DNA from: JAVJRN01 sp040218415
GTDB lineage: Bacteria; Bacteroidota; Bacteroidia; Cytophagales; Cyclobacteriaceae
Direction: 5' to 3'
NCBI GenBank assembly: GCA_040218415.1
Contig: JAVJRN010000029.1
Coordinates: 236,435 to 300,434 of the forward strand
DNA: 64,000 nucleotides
In this document: positions 15,348-25,235 of the stretch, in pieces
Numbering within the stretch: the first letter of the stretch is position 1
Layout: every line of letters starts with the position of its first letter
Program-made: the position numbers and the translations under genes
Notes under the pieces: model-generated
The model's input: only the letters and a program-made list of their open reading frames with translations
Told to the model about the DNA's origin: nothing
Databases searched by the model: none

Positions 15348-17984
15348 ATGAAAGATTCAAATAACCAACCACCAAAAGCTGCTAGCAAACTACTCGCATG
15401 GTTTGCAGGTAGCGCCGACTTGGAAGATATCCAGGGAGATATAGACGAAATGTATATCCATAAACAAAAGTCTAAAGGGCGATTAGTGGCAAAAATCTTT
15501 TATTGGAGACATATAATCTCACTGCTGTTTTCATACGCTCTCTTGAAACGAAAAAGACAACAAGCCTTACCCGATTATTATGCCATGAACAACTTGAGCA
15601 TGATTAAAAACTATGTAAAGGTGTCTCTTCGAAATATGCGCAAGCAGCGGATGTTTACGGCGATCAACATTTTTGGCCTTGCCATGGGCATGAGTGTTAG
15701 CCTATTGATCTTGTCTGTTATCATACAGAGTCTTCGTTTCGATGATTTTCAGGAGAATAAACTCCGTATGGCACGAGTCATTACAACGGTTGAAAATGAG
15801 GATGGAATCAATCGTTTTGCAACGACTACTCCTGCCTTATATAATGAATTAAGTCAATCAGTTACTGGTATTGAGGCTGTGGTTAGGCTAAAATATTCAC
15901 TAAATCATACGTTATTTCATGACGATAATGAAATAGAAATTTCAGGCGTTTATACGGATTCGGCTTACTTTCAGCTCTTTAGTTTCGACCTAAAATATGG
16001 TAGCAAAGCCACTGCACTGGATGAGCCTAATAGTATTATTTTATCTCCAAAATTAGCGAAAAAGCTTTTTGACGATAGAAATCCAGTAGGTGAAACACTC
16101 ACGACGGTAGACAAACAAAGCTTGTTAATCACAGGTGTATTAATGGAACACCCTAGACAGACACATCTGAATTTTGAGGCCATAGGCTCGTACAGTACAA
16201 TAGAAAATAGCGGATCATACAAAGGCACCATTGTAGACCAGTGGAACGACTATTATTACTCCTATATATATCTTCTAATGGAAGAAAGAAAGACCGTTGC
16301 AGATTTTACGGAGGTGATAAGCGCCTTTAATGTAAAGGCAAGTCAGATTTTTGATAATAAAAAAATCACCTTTGGTCTTCAGGAATTTGATCAAATAAGC
16401 CCAGGAAAAAATCTTAATCGAGACAACACTCCCTTCGATTGGACAACCTCTATCGCCTTCTTTTTCATGGGTTTTCTAATATTAGTACCTGCTGTGTTCA
16501 ATTATACCAACCTGATGATTGCACGTTCCTTAAAGCGGGCTAAAGAAATTGGCATTCGAAAAGTAGTGGGCAGCTCAAGAACACAAATTGGTGCACAGTT
16601 TATCGTTGAAGCCATCCTACTTTCTCTTCTTGCTCTTATAGGCACAGTTATCATTTTTACAATTATACGTGCCGAGTTTATAAATATGATTGCCGGAGGT
16701 GAATCACTAGATCTTTCATTGAATTTAAGATTGATTCTGGCGGCCATCTTGTTTGGTCTGTTTGTTGGGATATTTGCTGGGATATTTCCAGCACTCTATT
16801 TTTCAAAACTTACCCCGCTAAAATCTTTGGGCAATGCTATTTCTGCATCGGGAAGTATCTCTTTTACTAGAAAATCGCTCATTGTGGTGCAGTTCAGCAT
16901 TTCACTTGTATTCCTTATTGGCATTGCTGTTATCACTCGGCAGCACCTTGAAATATTGAATTATGACATTGGCTTCAATAAAGAAAATATATTGGTTGTG
17001 CCTTTGAAAAATGTAGATCATGAACTTCTAAAACAAGAATTCGTGCAAATCGCTGGAATTGAAGGTATAACTATGGCTTCTATCATGCCTGGTGTGGAAG
17101 CTGGAATAGGCAGCACTTACTTACGATCACTGAGCAACTTTGAGGACTCCATCAATACAAAGGAAATATATGTAGATGAAAGCTTCGTTCCATTGCTTGG
17201 TTTTAATGTCCTTTGGGGAGATAATCTTGGGGATAGTCGCTCAACAGATTTAGAAAAAGTACTCGTTAACAGGGAATTAATGAGACAAAATCGAATCGTC
17301 AATCCCACAGCTGACTCTACCTTTCACTTTCTCAATGGCACTCAAAAAGTACAAATAGTAGGGGTGGTCGAAGACTTTAATTTTATGCAGCTCAATATGG
17401 GAATGTCACCACTGGTCATTCGATCTATTAATGATAATGCCCGATTCATGTTACTCAAAACAAATCGCAATGCAGATCTACTTGCACAACTAGAGCAATT
17501 AGAACAGGGCTGGTCTAATGTAGAACAGGAGGCTTCTTTTGATTCCTATTTCCTTGATCATCGTATTGAAGAGTCCTATACAAGTACCCAAGGAATTTTG
17601 AAAATTTTTGGTTTCTTGGGTATTCTCTCTATCTGTATTTCCTGTATTGGCCTACTCGGTATGGTCGTGTATTTCACCGAAAATAGAGTCAAAGAAGTCG
17701 CGATTCGTAAAATTATGGGCGCCTCACTTTTCAACCTATATCAAATACTTGGTGGCAGTTTTCTGAAATTACTTTTGATCGCTGTGTGCATTTCTACACC
17801 ATTAGCCTACTTCTTTTATGAAATGCTTTTCGTCCATATGATCAATAAGTTTAGCACTGGTGTTGGTTTTATAGAAATCATTTTAAGTATTGTTTTTATG
17901 CTTACACTCGGGTTGCTGCCCGTTCTTTGGATTGTAGCTAAAGTAGCCCGGCTCAATCCTGCAAATAATTTAAGAACAGAATAG
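15348..17984 (+). CDS. FtsX/MacB-type permease with permease-prefix domain
   Basis: About 878 residues. The N-terminal 90 residues (PPKAASKLLAWFAGSADLEDIQGDIDEMY) form the prefix domain that Bacteroidota fuse to these permeases. Then comes a MacB/FtsX layout: a first membrane helix (MFTAINIFGLAMGMSVSLLI), a periplasmic domain, three helices with RAKEIGIRKVVGSSR, a second helix and periplasmic domain, and a final three-helix FtsX domain with RVKEVAIRKIMGAS. There is no ATPase domain, so an ATPase encoded elsewhere is needed. Likely exports or resists a membrane-active compound. ATG 15348 is preferred over 15291, which overlaps padR. Confidence 0.9.
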   Translation: MKDSNNQPPKAASKLLAWFAGSADLEDIQGDIDEMYIHKQKSKGRLVAKIFYWRHIISLLFSYALLKRKRQQALPDYYAMNNLSMIKNYVKVSLRNMRKQRMFTAINIFGLAMGMSVSLLILSVIIQSLRFDDFQENKLRMARVITTVENEDGINRFATTTPALYNELSQSVTGIEAVVRLKYSLNHTLFHDDNEIEISGVYTDSAYFQLFSFDLKYGSKATALDEPNSIILSPKLAKKLFDDRNPVGETLTTVDKQSLLITGVLMEHPRQTHLNFEAIGSYSTIENSGSYKGTIVDQWNDYYYSYIYLLMEERKTVADFTEVISAFNVKASQIFDNKKITFGLQEFDQISPGKNLNRDNTPFDWTTSIAFFFMGFLILVPAVFNYTNLMIARSLKRAKEIGIRKVVGSSRTQIGAQFIVEAILLSLLALIGTVIIFTIIRAEFINMIAGGESLDLSLNLRLILAAILFGLFVGIFAGIFPALYFSKLTPLKSLGNAISASGSISFTRKSLIVVQFSISLVFLIGIAVITRQHLEILNYDIGFNKENILVVPLKNVDHELLKQEFVQIAGIEGITMASIMPGVEAGIGSTYLRSLSNFEDSINTKEIYVDESFVPLLGFNVLWGDNLGDSRSTDLEKVLVNRELMRQNRIVNPTADSTFHFLNGTQKVQIVGVVEDFNFMQLNMGMSPLVIRSINDNARFMLLKTNRNADLLAQLEQLEQGWSNVEQEASFDSYFLDHRIEESYTSTQGILKIFGFLGILSICISCIGLLGMVVYFTENRVKEVAIRKIMGASLFNLYQILGGSFLKLLLIAVCISTPLAYFFYEMLFVHMINKFSTGVGFIEIILSIVFMLTLGLLPVLWIVAKVARLNPANNLRTE

Positions 17985-18195
17985 TATGCTCGATTTACAG
18001 GAATGAATGGAGTGTGAAATTTCTGTCTCATCCATTGCAAATCATTAGAATAAATTCAAAATCACTGATCATTTATTTCATAAAATGGCTAACCTCCCAA
18101 GACTTCAACCACCTAAATCATAAAACCTACTGAAATAAGTCAAAGTTTCCGATAAATAGCTAGTGCAACTTCGCTAACGAATTAAAGCGAAGCTC

Positions 18196-18900
18196 ATGTT
18201 TTTTAAAATTATCTGCTGTACCACCCTATTGACATTTATGCTTACCAACCAAATGGTTTATGCTCAATCCAAAAAAACGACGAATGAGCCGATGATCTGG
18301 TTTGAACTTATTGAAAGCATTAAACTGAACGACCGGTTTTCAGCGACACTTTTGTATCAACACAGAACTTTTTTAGACAGAGAAGAAACCTATCAGAATA
18401 TCTATTGGGTAAGTGGCAACATGAAACTGACCAAACCCTTGACAGTCACTGCTGGTCTGATTTATTTTCAATATCATAAGTTGTCGTCCGCAAATTATTT
18501 GACCGTACCTGAAGTAAGACCATTTCAGGCCATTTCATACACCACCAGTGTTGGTTCTTTAAAAATGTCATTTCGATACATGCTCGAAGAACGATATTTA
18601 TCAAAAACGAATCAAGGTGAGATTGTGGATGGACACAATTTCAATTTCAGACAAAGAACCCGCCTCAGAGCCTATTATCCAATCTCGGAACATTTCAAAC
18701 TTGAGTTGAGTGAGGAGTTTTTCCTTAATGGACAACAAATGGAAACGGATCTTTTTAGTCAAAATAGAGCCAGCATGAGGGTGCATTACAATCTTGGAGA
18801 TTTCAATTTCAATATTGGGTACCTCGACTGGTTAGTCAATACCACGAATGAGCTACAACATAGGCATACATTGTTGGTCGGCATGAGCCATAAAATCTAG
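18196..18900 (+). CDS. DUF2490 outer-membrane protein
   Basis: 234 residues, signal peptide ending at MVYAQS. The sequence is a series of amphipathic beta strands with the pattern typical of DUF2490 (MIWFELIESIKLNDRFSATLLYQHRTFLD early, FNFRQRTRLRAYYPISEHFKLELSEEFF in the middle, then FNIGYLDWLVN and a C-terminal barrel strand). The family is a predicted barrel of unknown function. No operon partner is evident. Confidence 0.75.
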   Translation: MFFKIICCTTLLTFMLTNQMVYAQSKKTTNEPMIWFELIESIKLNDRFSATLLYQHRTFLDREETYQNIYWVSGNMKLTKPLTVTAGLIYFQYHKLSSANYLTVPEVRPFQAISYTTSVGSLKMSFRYMLEERYLSKTNQGEIVDGHNFNFRQRTRLRAYYPISEHFKLELSEEFFLNGQQMETDLFSQNRASMRVHYNLGDFNFNIGYLDWLVNTTNELQHRHTLLVGMSHKI

Positions 18901-19020
18901 CCTTAGCTTATCTTAAATATCCAATAATTTTATTGTTTATGCTTCTTCAATACTGCCTCAACCAAACATAATTTGGTCTTAAAAGCATTCTCAGCCAAAA
19001 TATGGCTAATATTGCAGCAC

Positions 19021-20259
19021 ATGACATTTGAAGACTTAAAACTCATCGAGCCAATCCAAAAAGCGCTCCTTGATGCTCAGTATGAGCACCCAACACCCAT
19101 CCAACAAAAAGCCATCCCTGCTATTCTCGACAGTAGAGATGTATTAGGCTCTGCCCAAACCGGAACAGGAAAAACAGCTGCATTCTGTATTCCAATCATT
19201 CAGTTTTTAGCTGAAGGTGGACCTCCAAAGAATCGAAGAATTCGCGCCTTGATCGTAACGCCAACCAGAGAGTTGGCCATTCAAATTGGTGAAAATATTG
19301 ACTTATATACCAAGTATACTTCCATAAAAAACACCGTGATTTTTGGCGGAGTAAAACAGGGGCCGCAGGTTCAGGCTCTCAATAAGGGTGTAGACATTAT
19401 GGTAGCCACGCCAGGCCGATTGATGGACTTACATAACCAAGGTTTTATCGATCTTGGCCATGTGAAGTACTTCGTTTTGGATGAAGCTGATCGGATGCTT
19501 GACATGGGTTTTATCCATGATGTGAAAAGGCTTCTCAACATTATTCCTAAGAAAAGGCAGTCATTGTTTTTCTCTGCAACATTACCTGACAACATTTTGC
19601 AACTATCCAAAACGATACTGCAGAACCCAATCAAAATTGAGGTAAATCCAGTCTCCTCTACTGCCGAAACGATACAGCAATACCTCTACTACACCAATAA
19701 GTCCGACAAGAAGTCGCTTTTAATGCACGTATTGGAGGAAGAAGAGATTGAGCAGGCACTGTTATTTGCGAAAACCAAACACGGAGCTGATCGGATCGTA
19801 AAGGATTTGAAAAAACATAACGTACAAGCTGCGGCCATTCATGGAGACAAGGCGCAGAACTTCAGGCAAAAAGTACTCTCGCAATTCAAAGAAGGAAAAC
19901 TTCGCGTTCTGGTGGCTACCGATATCGCTTCACGTGGCATTGATATTGACAAGTTGAGGTATGTCATTAATTACGACATCCCGGATATGCCTGAGTCTTA
20001 TGTCCATCGTATTGGGAGATCTGGTAGAGCAGGTGAGTCTGGTGTTGCCTTCGCTTTTTCAGAGCCAGAAGAGAACGAATTCATCAGAGAAATAGAAAAA
20101 CTTACCAACCAGAAGATCAACGTAGTTGACGACCATCCTTTCCCACAAACTGACAAGCCAATGAGCTCATCAGAAAAGAAAGAGTTTAATAAGGAAAAGC
20201 AAAAAAGAAAACAAGAATTCTTCGCGAGTAGAAAAGGCAATAATAATAGAAGAAGGTAA
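19021..20259 (+). CDS. rhlE: DEAD-box RNA helicase, RhlE type
   Basis: 412 residues, ATP-dependent RNA helicase acting in RNA remodelling, ribosome assembly or decay. All motifs are intact: Q motif (PTPIQQKAIP), Walker A AQTGTGKT (45-52), PTRELAIQI, DEAD (154-157), SAT (185-187), and HRIGRSGRAG in the second RecA domain. The C-terminal tail after about residue 375 is short and basic (KKEFNKEKQKRKQEF, then NNRRR), as in RhlE. ATG 19021 (MTFEDLKLIEP) is the family start; the frame is open upstream to 18973 but that extension is not conserved in type. A hairpin terminator follows. Confidence 0.95.
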   Translation: MTFEDLKLIEPIQKALLDAQYEHPTPIQQKAIPAILDSRDVLGSAQTGTGKTAAFCIPIIQFLAEGGPPKNRRIRALIVTPTRELAIQIGENIDLYTKYTSIKNTVIFGGVKQGPQVQALNKGVDIMVATPGRLMDLHNQGFIDLGHVKYFVLDEADRMLDMGFIHDVKRLLNIIPKKRQSLFFSATLPDNILQLSKTILQNPIKIEVNPVSSTAETIQQYLYYTNKSDKKSLLMHVLEEEEIEQALLFAKTKHGADRIVKDLKKHNVQAAAIHGDKAQNFRQKVLSQFKEGKLRVLVATDIASRGIDIDKLRYVINYDIPDMPESYVHRIGRSGRAGESGVAFAFSEPEENEFIREIEKLTNQKINVVDDHPFPQTDKPMSSSEKKEFNKEKQKRKQEFFASRKGNNNRRR

Positions 20260-20268
20260 AGAATAAGG

Positions 20269-20297
20269 CTTGTATCAAGTTTGATACAAGTCTTTCT
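20269..20297 (+). terminator. Terminator after rhlE
   Basis: Perfect 10-base inverted repeat CTTGTATCAA (20269-20278) / TTGATACAAG (20281-20290), followed by TCTTTCT, 10 bases after the stop codon. Confidence 0.75.
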
Positions 20298-20391
20298 AAA
20301 GTCTCTCCGTTTCGATGATTTTTCACCGAAAAAAACTGAATTTATAAAATATAAATTTGTTATTTGAAAAAAGTCATTACATTGGGTTAAA

Positions 20392-20730
20392 ATGAACCGG
20401 AGTATTTTTCATATTGTCATCGCCCTTTTTCTTACGCTAGCCGTAACGGATGACATATGGATTAATCTTCTTCAAGATGATCCGGTAAGGTTAATTGCGG
20501 AACTAGAATCAGAACAAGACGCTGAAGAAAAAGAAGAACTTCGCGAAGGTCGATCTTCTGAAACCAAGCATGATACCATAGAAGGTGATCCTTTTTCAGG
20601 TTCGAGCCTTCTCCCATTACACAATAGCTACACAGGGTTCGTTAAACACGGCAACTCCTATACGCCAATTTCTGGTCGTACCAATCCCAAATTGTTCATC
20701 CTTCATCGGCAGCTCTTAATAGACTGCTAA
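20392..20730 (+). CDS. Small exported protein upstream of the RND operon
   Basis: 112 residues: a hydrophobic N-terminus (IFHIVIALFLTLAV), an acidic central segment (ELESEQDAEEKEELREG) and a polar C-terminus ending in Cys. No family recognised. It lies 132 bases before the efflux adaptor and on the same strand. By analogy with small proteins preceding metal or drug efflux operons in Bacteroidota it may be a sensor or accessory, but this is a guess. Confidence 0.5.
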   Translation: MNRSIFHIVIALFLTLAVTDDIWINLLQDDPVRLIAELESEQDAEEKEELREGRSSETKHDTIEGDPFSGSSLLPLHNSYTGFVKHGNSYTPISGRTNPKLFILHRQLLIDC

Positions 20731-20862
20731 TTTCTTTCACAGGTTTATAGCATCGTAGAATTCCGTCTGCTGAGCTACAAAATCACTTTCATTTTATAAA
20801 AAAGCTTAGACCAATCTACGCTTAAAAAGAAATTATCAATCAATTTATTAAGAACACATTTG

Positions 20863-21951
20863 ATGAATAAAATATTTATACTCATCAGCTCGATCCTTGT
20901 CATAGGTTTTTCGAGCTGCCAATCACATAAAGAACATCACGAAACTGAAGCTGCTTTTTTGGTAACAAGTCCAATGAAGATGGATACATCGGTAACTAAA
21001 AAGTATGTTTCTCAAATTCACTCCGTACAGCATATCGAGCTTAGAGCTCTTGAAAGAGGCTATTTGGAGAAAATATTTGTTGACGAAGGGCAATTCGTGA
21101 AAAAAGGCCAGTTGATGTTCCAAATCATGCCTCGACTTTATCAGGCAGAATTGAAGAAAGCAGAAGCTGAAACTCACTATGCTGAAATAGAATATCAAAA
21201 CACTAAAAAGCTAGCAGATAATAATGTTGTAGCACCCAATGAACTAGCCCTCGCTGAAGCCAAATATGATAAAGCCAAAGCAGAATTAGCATTGGCACAA
21301 GTGCACCTTGACTTTACGCAAGTGAGAGCCCCTTTCGATGGCATCATGGACCATTTCCATGTAAGACAAGGGAGTTTGGTAGAAGAAGGTGAGCTACTCA
21401 CTACTCTTTCTGATAACCACGAAATGTGGGTTTATTTTAACGTGCCAGAGGCGGAATATCTCGATTACAAAATTTCCCTGAGCAAAGACAAAGACCATCC
21501 ATTAAAAGTAAAACTTCTTATGGCTAACAATAAGCTGTTTGAAAATGAAGGAGTAGTCAATACCATTGAAGCGGATTTCAATAACGAAACAGGAAATATC
21601 GCTTTCAGAGCTACTTTCCCGAATCAAAAAGGACTGCTGAGACATGGAGAAACTGGTAATATCTTAGTGGAATCGCCGCTTATCGAAGCGCTCATTATTC
21701 CTCAAAAAGCCACTTTTGAAATTCTAGACAAAAAATATGTTTTCATTGTAGATGCAGACAATATTGTAAGATCTCGATATATCAAAGTGGGTGCCGAGCT
21801 TCCGCACATTTTTGAGGTAACAGAGGGTATCAAAGCAACCGATAGAATTTTACTTGAAGGTTTGAGAAAAGTGAGAGACGGAGACAAAATCAAACCTGAT
21901 TTTGTAACACCAGCCACCGTACTTGGAGATCTCACATTGTACGCAGAGTAA
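20863..21951 (+). CDS. RND efflux periplasmic adaptor lipoprotein
   Basis: 362-residue membrane-fusion protein with lipobox GFSSC. It shows the lipoyl half (LEKIFVDEGQFVKKGQLMFQI), a helical hairpin (YQAELKKAEAETHYAEIEYQNTKK), the returning lipoyl half (VRAPFDGIMDHFHVRQGSLVEEGELL), then beta-barrel and membrane-proximal domains. The ATG at 20863 follows an in-frame TTG. It links the RND pump to its outer-membrane channel; the pump start is 31 bases downstream. Substrate not known, most likely hydrophobic drugs. Confidence 0.93.
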   Translation: MNKIFILISSILVIGFSSCQSHKEHHETEAAFLVTSPMKMDTSVTKKYVSQIHSVQHIELRALERGYLEKIFVDEGQFVKKGQLMFQIMPRLYQAELKKAEAETHYAEIEYQNTKKLADNNVVAPNELALAEAKYDKAKAELALAQVHLDFTQVRAPFDGIMDHFHVRQGSLVEEGELLTTLSDNHEMWVYFNVPEAEYLDYKISLSKDKDHPLKVKLLMANNKLFENEGVVNTIEADFNNETGNIAFRATFPNQKGLLRHGETGNILVESPLIEALIIPQKATFEILDKKYVFIVDADNIVRSRYIKVGAELPHIFEVTEGIKATDRILLEGLRKVRDGDKIKPDFVTPATVLGDLTLYAE

Positions 21952-21982
21952 GTCCGTTCACACCACAAAACAAGCACAAATA

Positions 21983-24900
21983 ATGTTTCTAAGTAGAATA
22001 ATACATAGACCTGTATTGGCTATTGTCATTTCTGTCGTGCTCCTATTTTTAGGCGCACTGGCCATCAAGACTCTACCGATATCACAATTTCCTTCCATTG
22101 CACCCACCACGGTAAACATATTTATCGCTTATCCTGGATCAAGTGCAGAAGTACTCGTAAACTCCACGTTAATTCCTATAGAGCAGGCCATCAATGGCGT
22201 GCAGGGAATGCGCTACATCTCCTCAGATGCCACCAGCGCCGGTGAAGCTACCATTCGGGTTATTTTCGAACCTGGAACGGATCCAAATCAAGCGGTAGTC
22301 CGAGTAAAAACGAGGGTAGACCAAGTGATGCCATTGCTGCCTCCACTTGTACAAAGAGAAGGAGTGATCATATCCCCGATTCAGCCAAGTATGCTGATGT
22401 ATGTCAACCTTTATAGTGAGGATAAAAATGCCGATGAAAAGTTTTTATACAATTATGCCAATGTAAATATGATTCCGGAAATCCAACGGATCAATGGCAT
22501 AGCAAGGGCGCAAATTTTGGGAAGTAGGCAATATGCGATGCGCGTATGGTTAAAACCTGACCGCATGCGAGCCTATAGAATTTCGGCAGAAGAAGTCATG
22601 GAAGCCATGCTCGACCAAAGTATTATTGGTAGACCTGGTAGACTTGGTAGAGCCGACGGAAAAGAAGCACAATCTCTCGAATACGTACTTGCCTATCAAG
22701 GCCGTTACAACAAACCTGAGCAATATGAAAATATCATCATCCGTGCCAACGAAGAAGGCCAAAGCATCCATTTAAGAGATATTGCAACCGTGGAGTTGGG
22801 TAGTGAATTCTTTGATATTTATTCAAACCTTGACGGGTTCCCATCAGCGTCCATTGTGCTAAAGCAAACCGTAGGTAGTAATGCCTCGCAGGTTATTGCG
22901 GATGTTAAAAAAGAACTAGCACTCATGAAAGGGTCTTTTCCTCCAGGAATGGACTTCAAAATTAGTTACGATGTGTCCAACTTTCTCGATGCTTCTATCG
23001 AGCAGGTTATACATACACTGAGAGATGCATTTATACTGGTGGCGCTTGTCGTTTTCCTTTTCTTAGGAGACTGGAGGTCTACCTTGATCCCAATCATCGC
23101 TGTGCCAGTTTCTCTCATTGGTTCATTCTTCGTCATGCAAATGTTTGGTTTGTCGATCAACCTAATTACGCTCTTCGCACTGGTTTTGGCCATTGGGATT
23201 GTAGTCGATGATGCCATAGTGGTGGTAGAAGCAGTTCATGCCAAAATGCATGAAAAAAACCTGTCTCCTTACAATGCGGTGAAAGAAGTCATGGGCGAAA
23301 TAAGCGGTGCGATTATCGCTATTACTTTAGTCATGGTTTCAGTATTCGTGCCGATAGCATTCATGCCCGGTCCGGTGGGTACTTTTTACCGACAATTCTC
23401 TATCACCATGGCCAGTTCAATCATACTCTCTGCTTTGGTAGCACTTACTTTGACACCTGTTTTATGTGCTATGTTATTAAAAAACACACATGGTCAACCC
23501 AAAAAGAGAAACTTACTGAATAGACTCCTCGATGGATTTAACAATGGTTTTGAGAAATTAACGGGCAAATATGTCAGCCTTCTCAAATTGATCGTCAATA
23601 GAAGGGTCGTCACCTTCGGAATATTATTGGCCTTTTGTGCGGGTATTTATATGCAAAGCCAGTTCCTCCCATCAGGATTTATACCCAACGAAGATCAAGG
23701 AACAATTTACGCCATCATTCAAACCCCTCCTGGTGCCACTTTGGAACGAACCAATCAAGTAGCCCATGAACTGCAAAAAATTGCTTCACGAATAGAAGGT
23801 ATTGAATCTGTCTCCGCATTGGCTGGTTATGAAATTATGACGGAAGGTCGTGGTTCGAATGCTGGCACTTGCCTTATCAACTTAAAACCTTGGTCTGACC
23901 GTGAACATTCCGTGCATGAAATCATGGAAGAATTAGAAGAGGGCACAAAAAACCTAGGTGCCATTATTGAGTATTTTGAGCCGCCGGCAGTTCCGGGTTT
24001 TGGTACTTCGGGTGGTTTTTCTATGAGAATGTTGGATAAAACAAACGCTACCGATTATCAAGAATTTGATAGGATCAATACAAGTTTCATGGATGCCTTG
24101 AAAGAGAGAGAAGAAATGACCGGACTCTTTACCTTCTTTGCTGCCAACTATCCGCAATATGAAATTACCATTGATAATGAGGCGGCTATGCAAAAAGGTG
24201 TTTCCATTGGTGCGGCTATGGAAAACCTGAATATTCTTATTGGTAGTACTTATGAGCAAGGTTTTATACGATTTGGACGGTTCTTTAAGGTCCATGTACA
24301 AGCTTCTCCTGAGTATAGAAGATACCCTTCTGATCTGGATAGCTATTTTGTGAAAAATGAAGAAGGCGAAATGGTTCCCTATTCTTCTTTCATGAAGCTC
24401 ACCAAAAAGCAAGGACCAAATGAAATTACCAGGTTTAACCTTTATAACTCTGCCTCCATCAGAGGGTTACCGGCAAAAGGCTTTTCAACCGGAGACGCCA
24501 TTGCTGCCATTCGAGAGGTAGCCGCCGAAAATCTACCAAGAGGCTATGACATAGCTTTTGAAGATCTATCCTATGACGAGTCAAGGAGGGGAAATGAAGG
24601 GATTTACATTTTCATCGTTGTACTCATATTCGTTTATTTGGTGTTAGCAGCTCAATACGAAAGCTTCCTGCTCCCTTTAGCCGTGATACTTTCATTGCCT
24701 GTTGGGATATTTGGTTCCTTTTTATTGTTGAAAGGCATGGGTCTCGCCAACGATGTGTATGCACAGGTAGGACTAATTATGCTGGTGGGTTTACTGGGTA
24801 AAAACGCCGTGCTAATCGTAGAGTTTGCCGTACAGAAACACGAACAGGGCATGAGCATTATGGATGCCGCGATTGAAGGCGCTAAAGTGCGATTCAGACC

Positions 24901-25234
24901 CATCTTGATGACCTCTTTTGCCTTTATTGCGGGCCTTATTCCATTGGTCATTTCGCACGGCGCAGGCGCTGTAGGTAATAAAACCATTGGCTCTTCTGCC
25001 ATGGGCGGTATGGTCTTCGGGACACTCTTTGGCGTGATCATTATTCCTGGATTGTACTACATTTTTGCCCGAATGGCTGATGGAAAAAACTTAATTAAAG
25101 ATGAACATAATGAGCCTTGGTCAGAAGAATTTGTAGAAAGTGTCGTAGAACAAGATAAATTTTATGACGAACACCGACATAAAGACCACCCACAAGATCA
25201 AAGCTCAAATAACCAAACTAAAAAGGAAGACTAA
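21983..25234 (+). CDS. RND efflux pump, HAE1 (AcrB) family
   Basis: 1083 residues, normal for AcrB. Starts MFLSRIIHRPVLAIVISVVLL, with twelve membrane helices in the 1+5/1+5 layout and two large periplasmic porter domains. The proton-relay region VLAIGIVVDDAIVVVEAVHA carries the two aspartates of helix 4, and the second half has LIMLVGLLGKNAVLIVEFA. QTPPGATLERT and the HAE1 start match drug rather than heavy-metal pumps. Powered by proton motive force. ATG 21983 is preferred over 21923 because that overlaps the adaptor. Confidence 0.95.
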   Translation: MFLSRIIHRPVLAIVISVVLLFLGALAIKTLPISQFPSIAPTTVNIFIAYPGSSAEVLVNSTLIPIEQAINGVQGMRYISSDATSAGEATIRVIFEPGTDPNQAVVRVKTRVDQVMPLLPPLVQREGVIISPIQPSMLMYVNLYSEDKNADEKFLYNYANVNMIPEIQRINGIARAQILGSRQYAMRVWLKPDRMRAYRISAEEVMEAMLDQSIIGRPGRLGRADGKEAQSLEYVLAYQGRYNKPEQYENIIIRANEEGQSIHLRDIATVELGSEFFDIYSNLDGFPSASIVLKQTVGSNASQVIADVKKELALMKGSFPPGMDFKISYDVSNFLDASIEQVIHTLRDAFILVALVVFLFLGDWRSTLIPIIAVPVSLIGSFFVMQMFGLSINLITLFALVLAIGIVVDDAIVVVEAVHAKMHEKNLSPYNAVKEVMGEISGAIIAITLVMVSVFVPIAFMPGPVGTFYRQFSITMASSIILSALVALTLTPVLCAMLLKNTHGQPKKRNLLNRLLDGFNNGFEKLTGKYVSLLKLIVNRRVVTFGILLAFCAGIYMQSQFLPSGFIPNEDQGTIYAIIQTPPGATLERTNQVAHELQKIASRIEGIESVSALAGYEIMTEGRGSNAGTCLINLKPWSDREHSVHEIMEELEEGTKNLGAIIEYFEPPAVPGFGTSGGFSMRMLDKTNATDYQEFDRINTSFMDALKEREEMTGLFTFFAANYPQYEITIDNEAAMQKGVSIGAAMENLNILIGSTYEQGFIRFGRFFKVHVQASPEYRRYPSDLDSYFVKNEEGEMVPYSSFMKLTKKQGPNEITRFNLYNSASIRGLPAKGFSTGDAIAAIREVAAENLPRGYDIAFEDLSYDESRRGNEGIYIFIVVLIFVYLVLAAQYESFLLPLAVILSLPVGIFGSFLLLKGMGLANDVYAQVGLIMLVGLLGKNAVLIVEFAVQKHEQGMSIMDAAIEGAKVRFRPILMTSFAFIAGLIPLVISHGAGAVGNKTIGSSAMGGMVFGTLFGVIIIPGLYYIFARMADGKNLIKDEHNEPWSEEFVESVVEQDKFYDEHRHKDHPQDQSSNNQTKKED

Positions 25235-25235
25235 T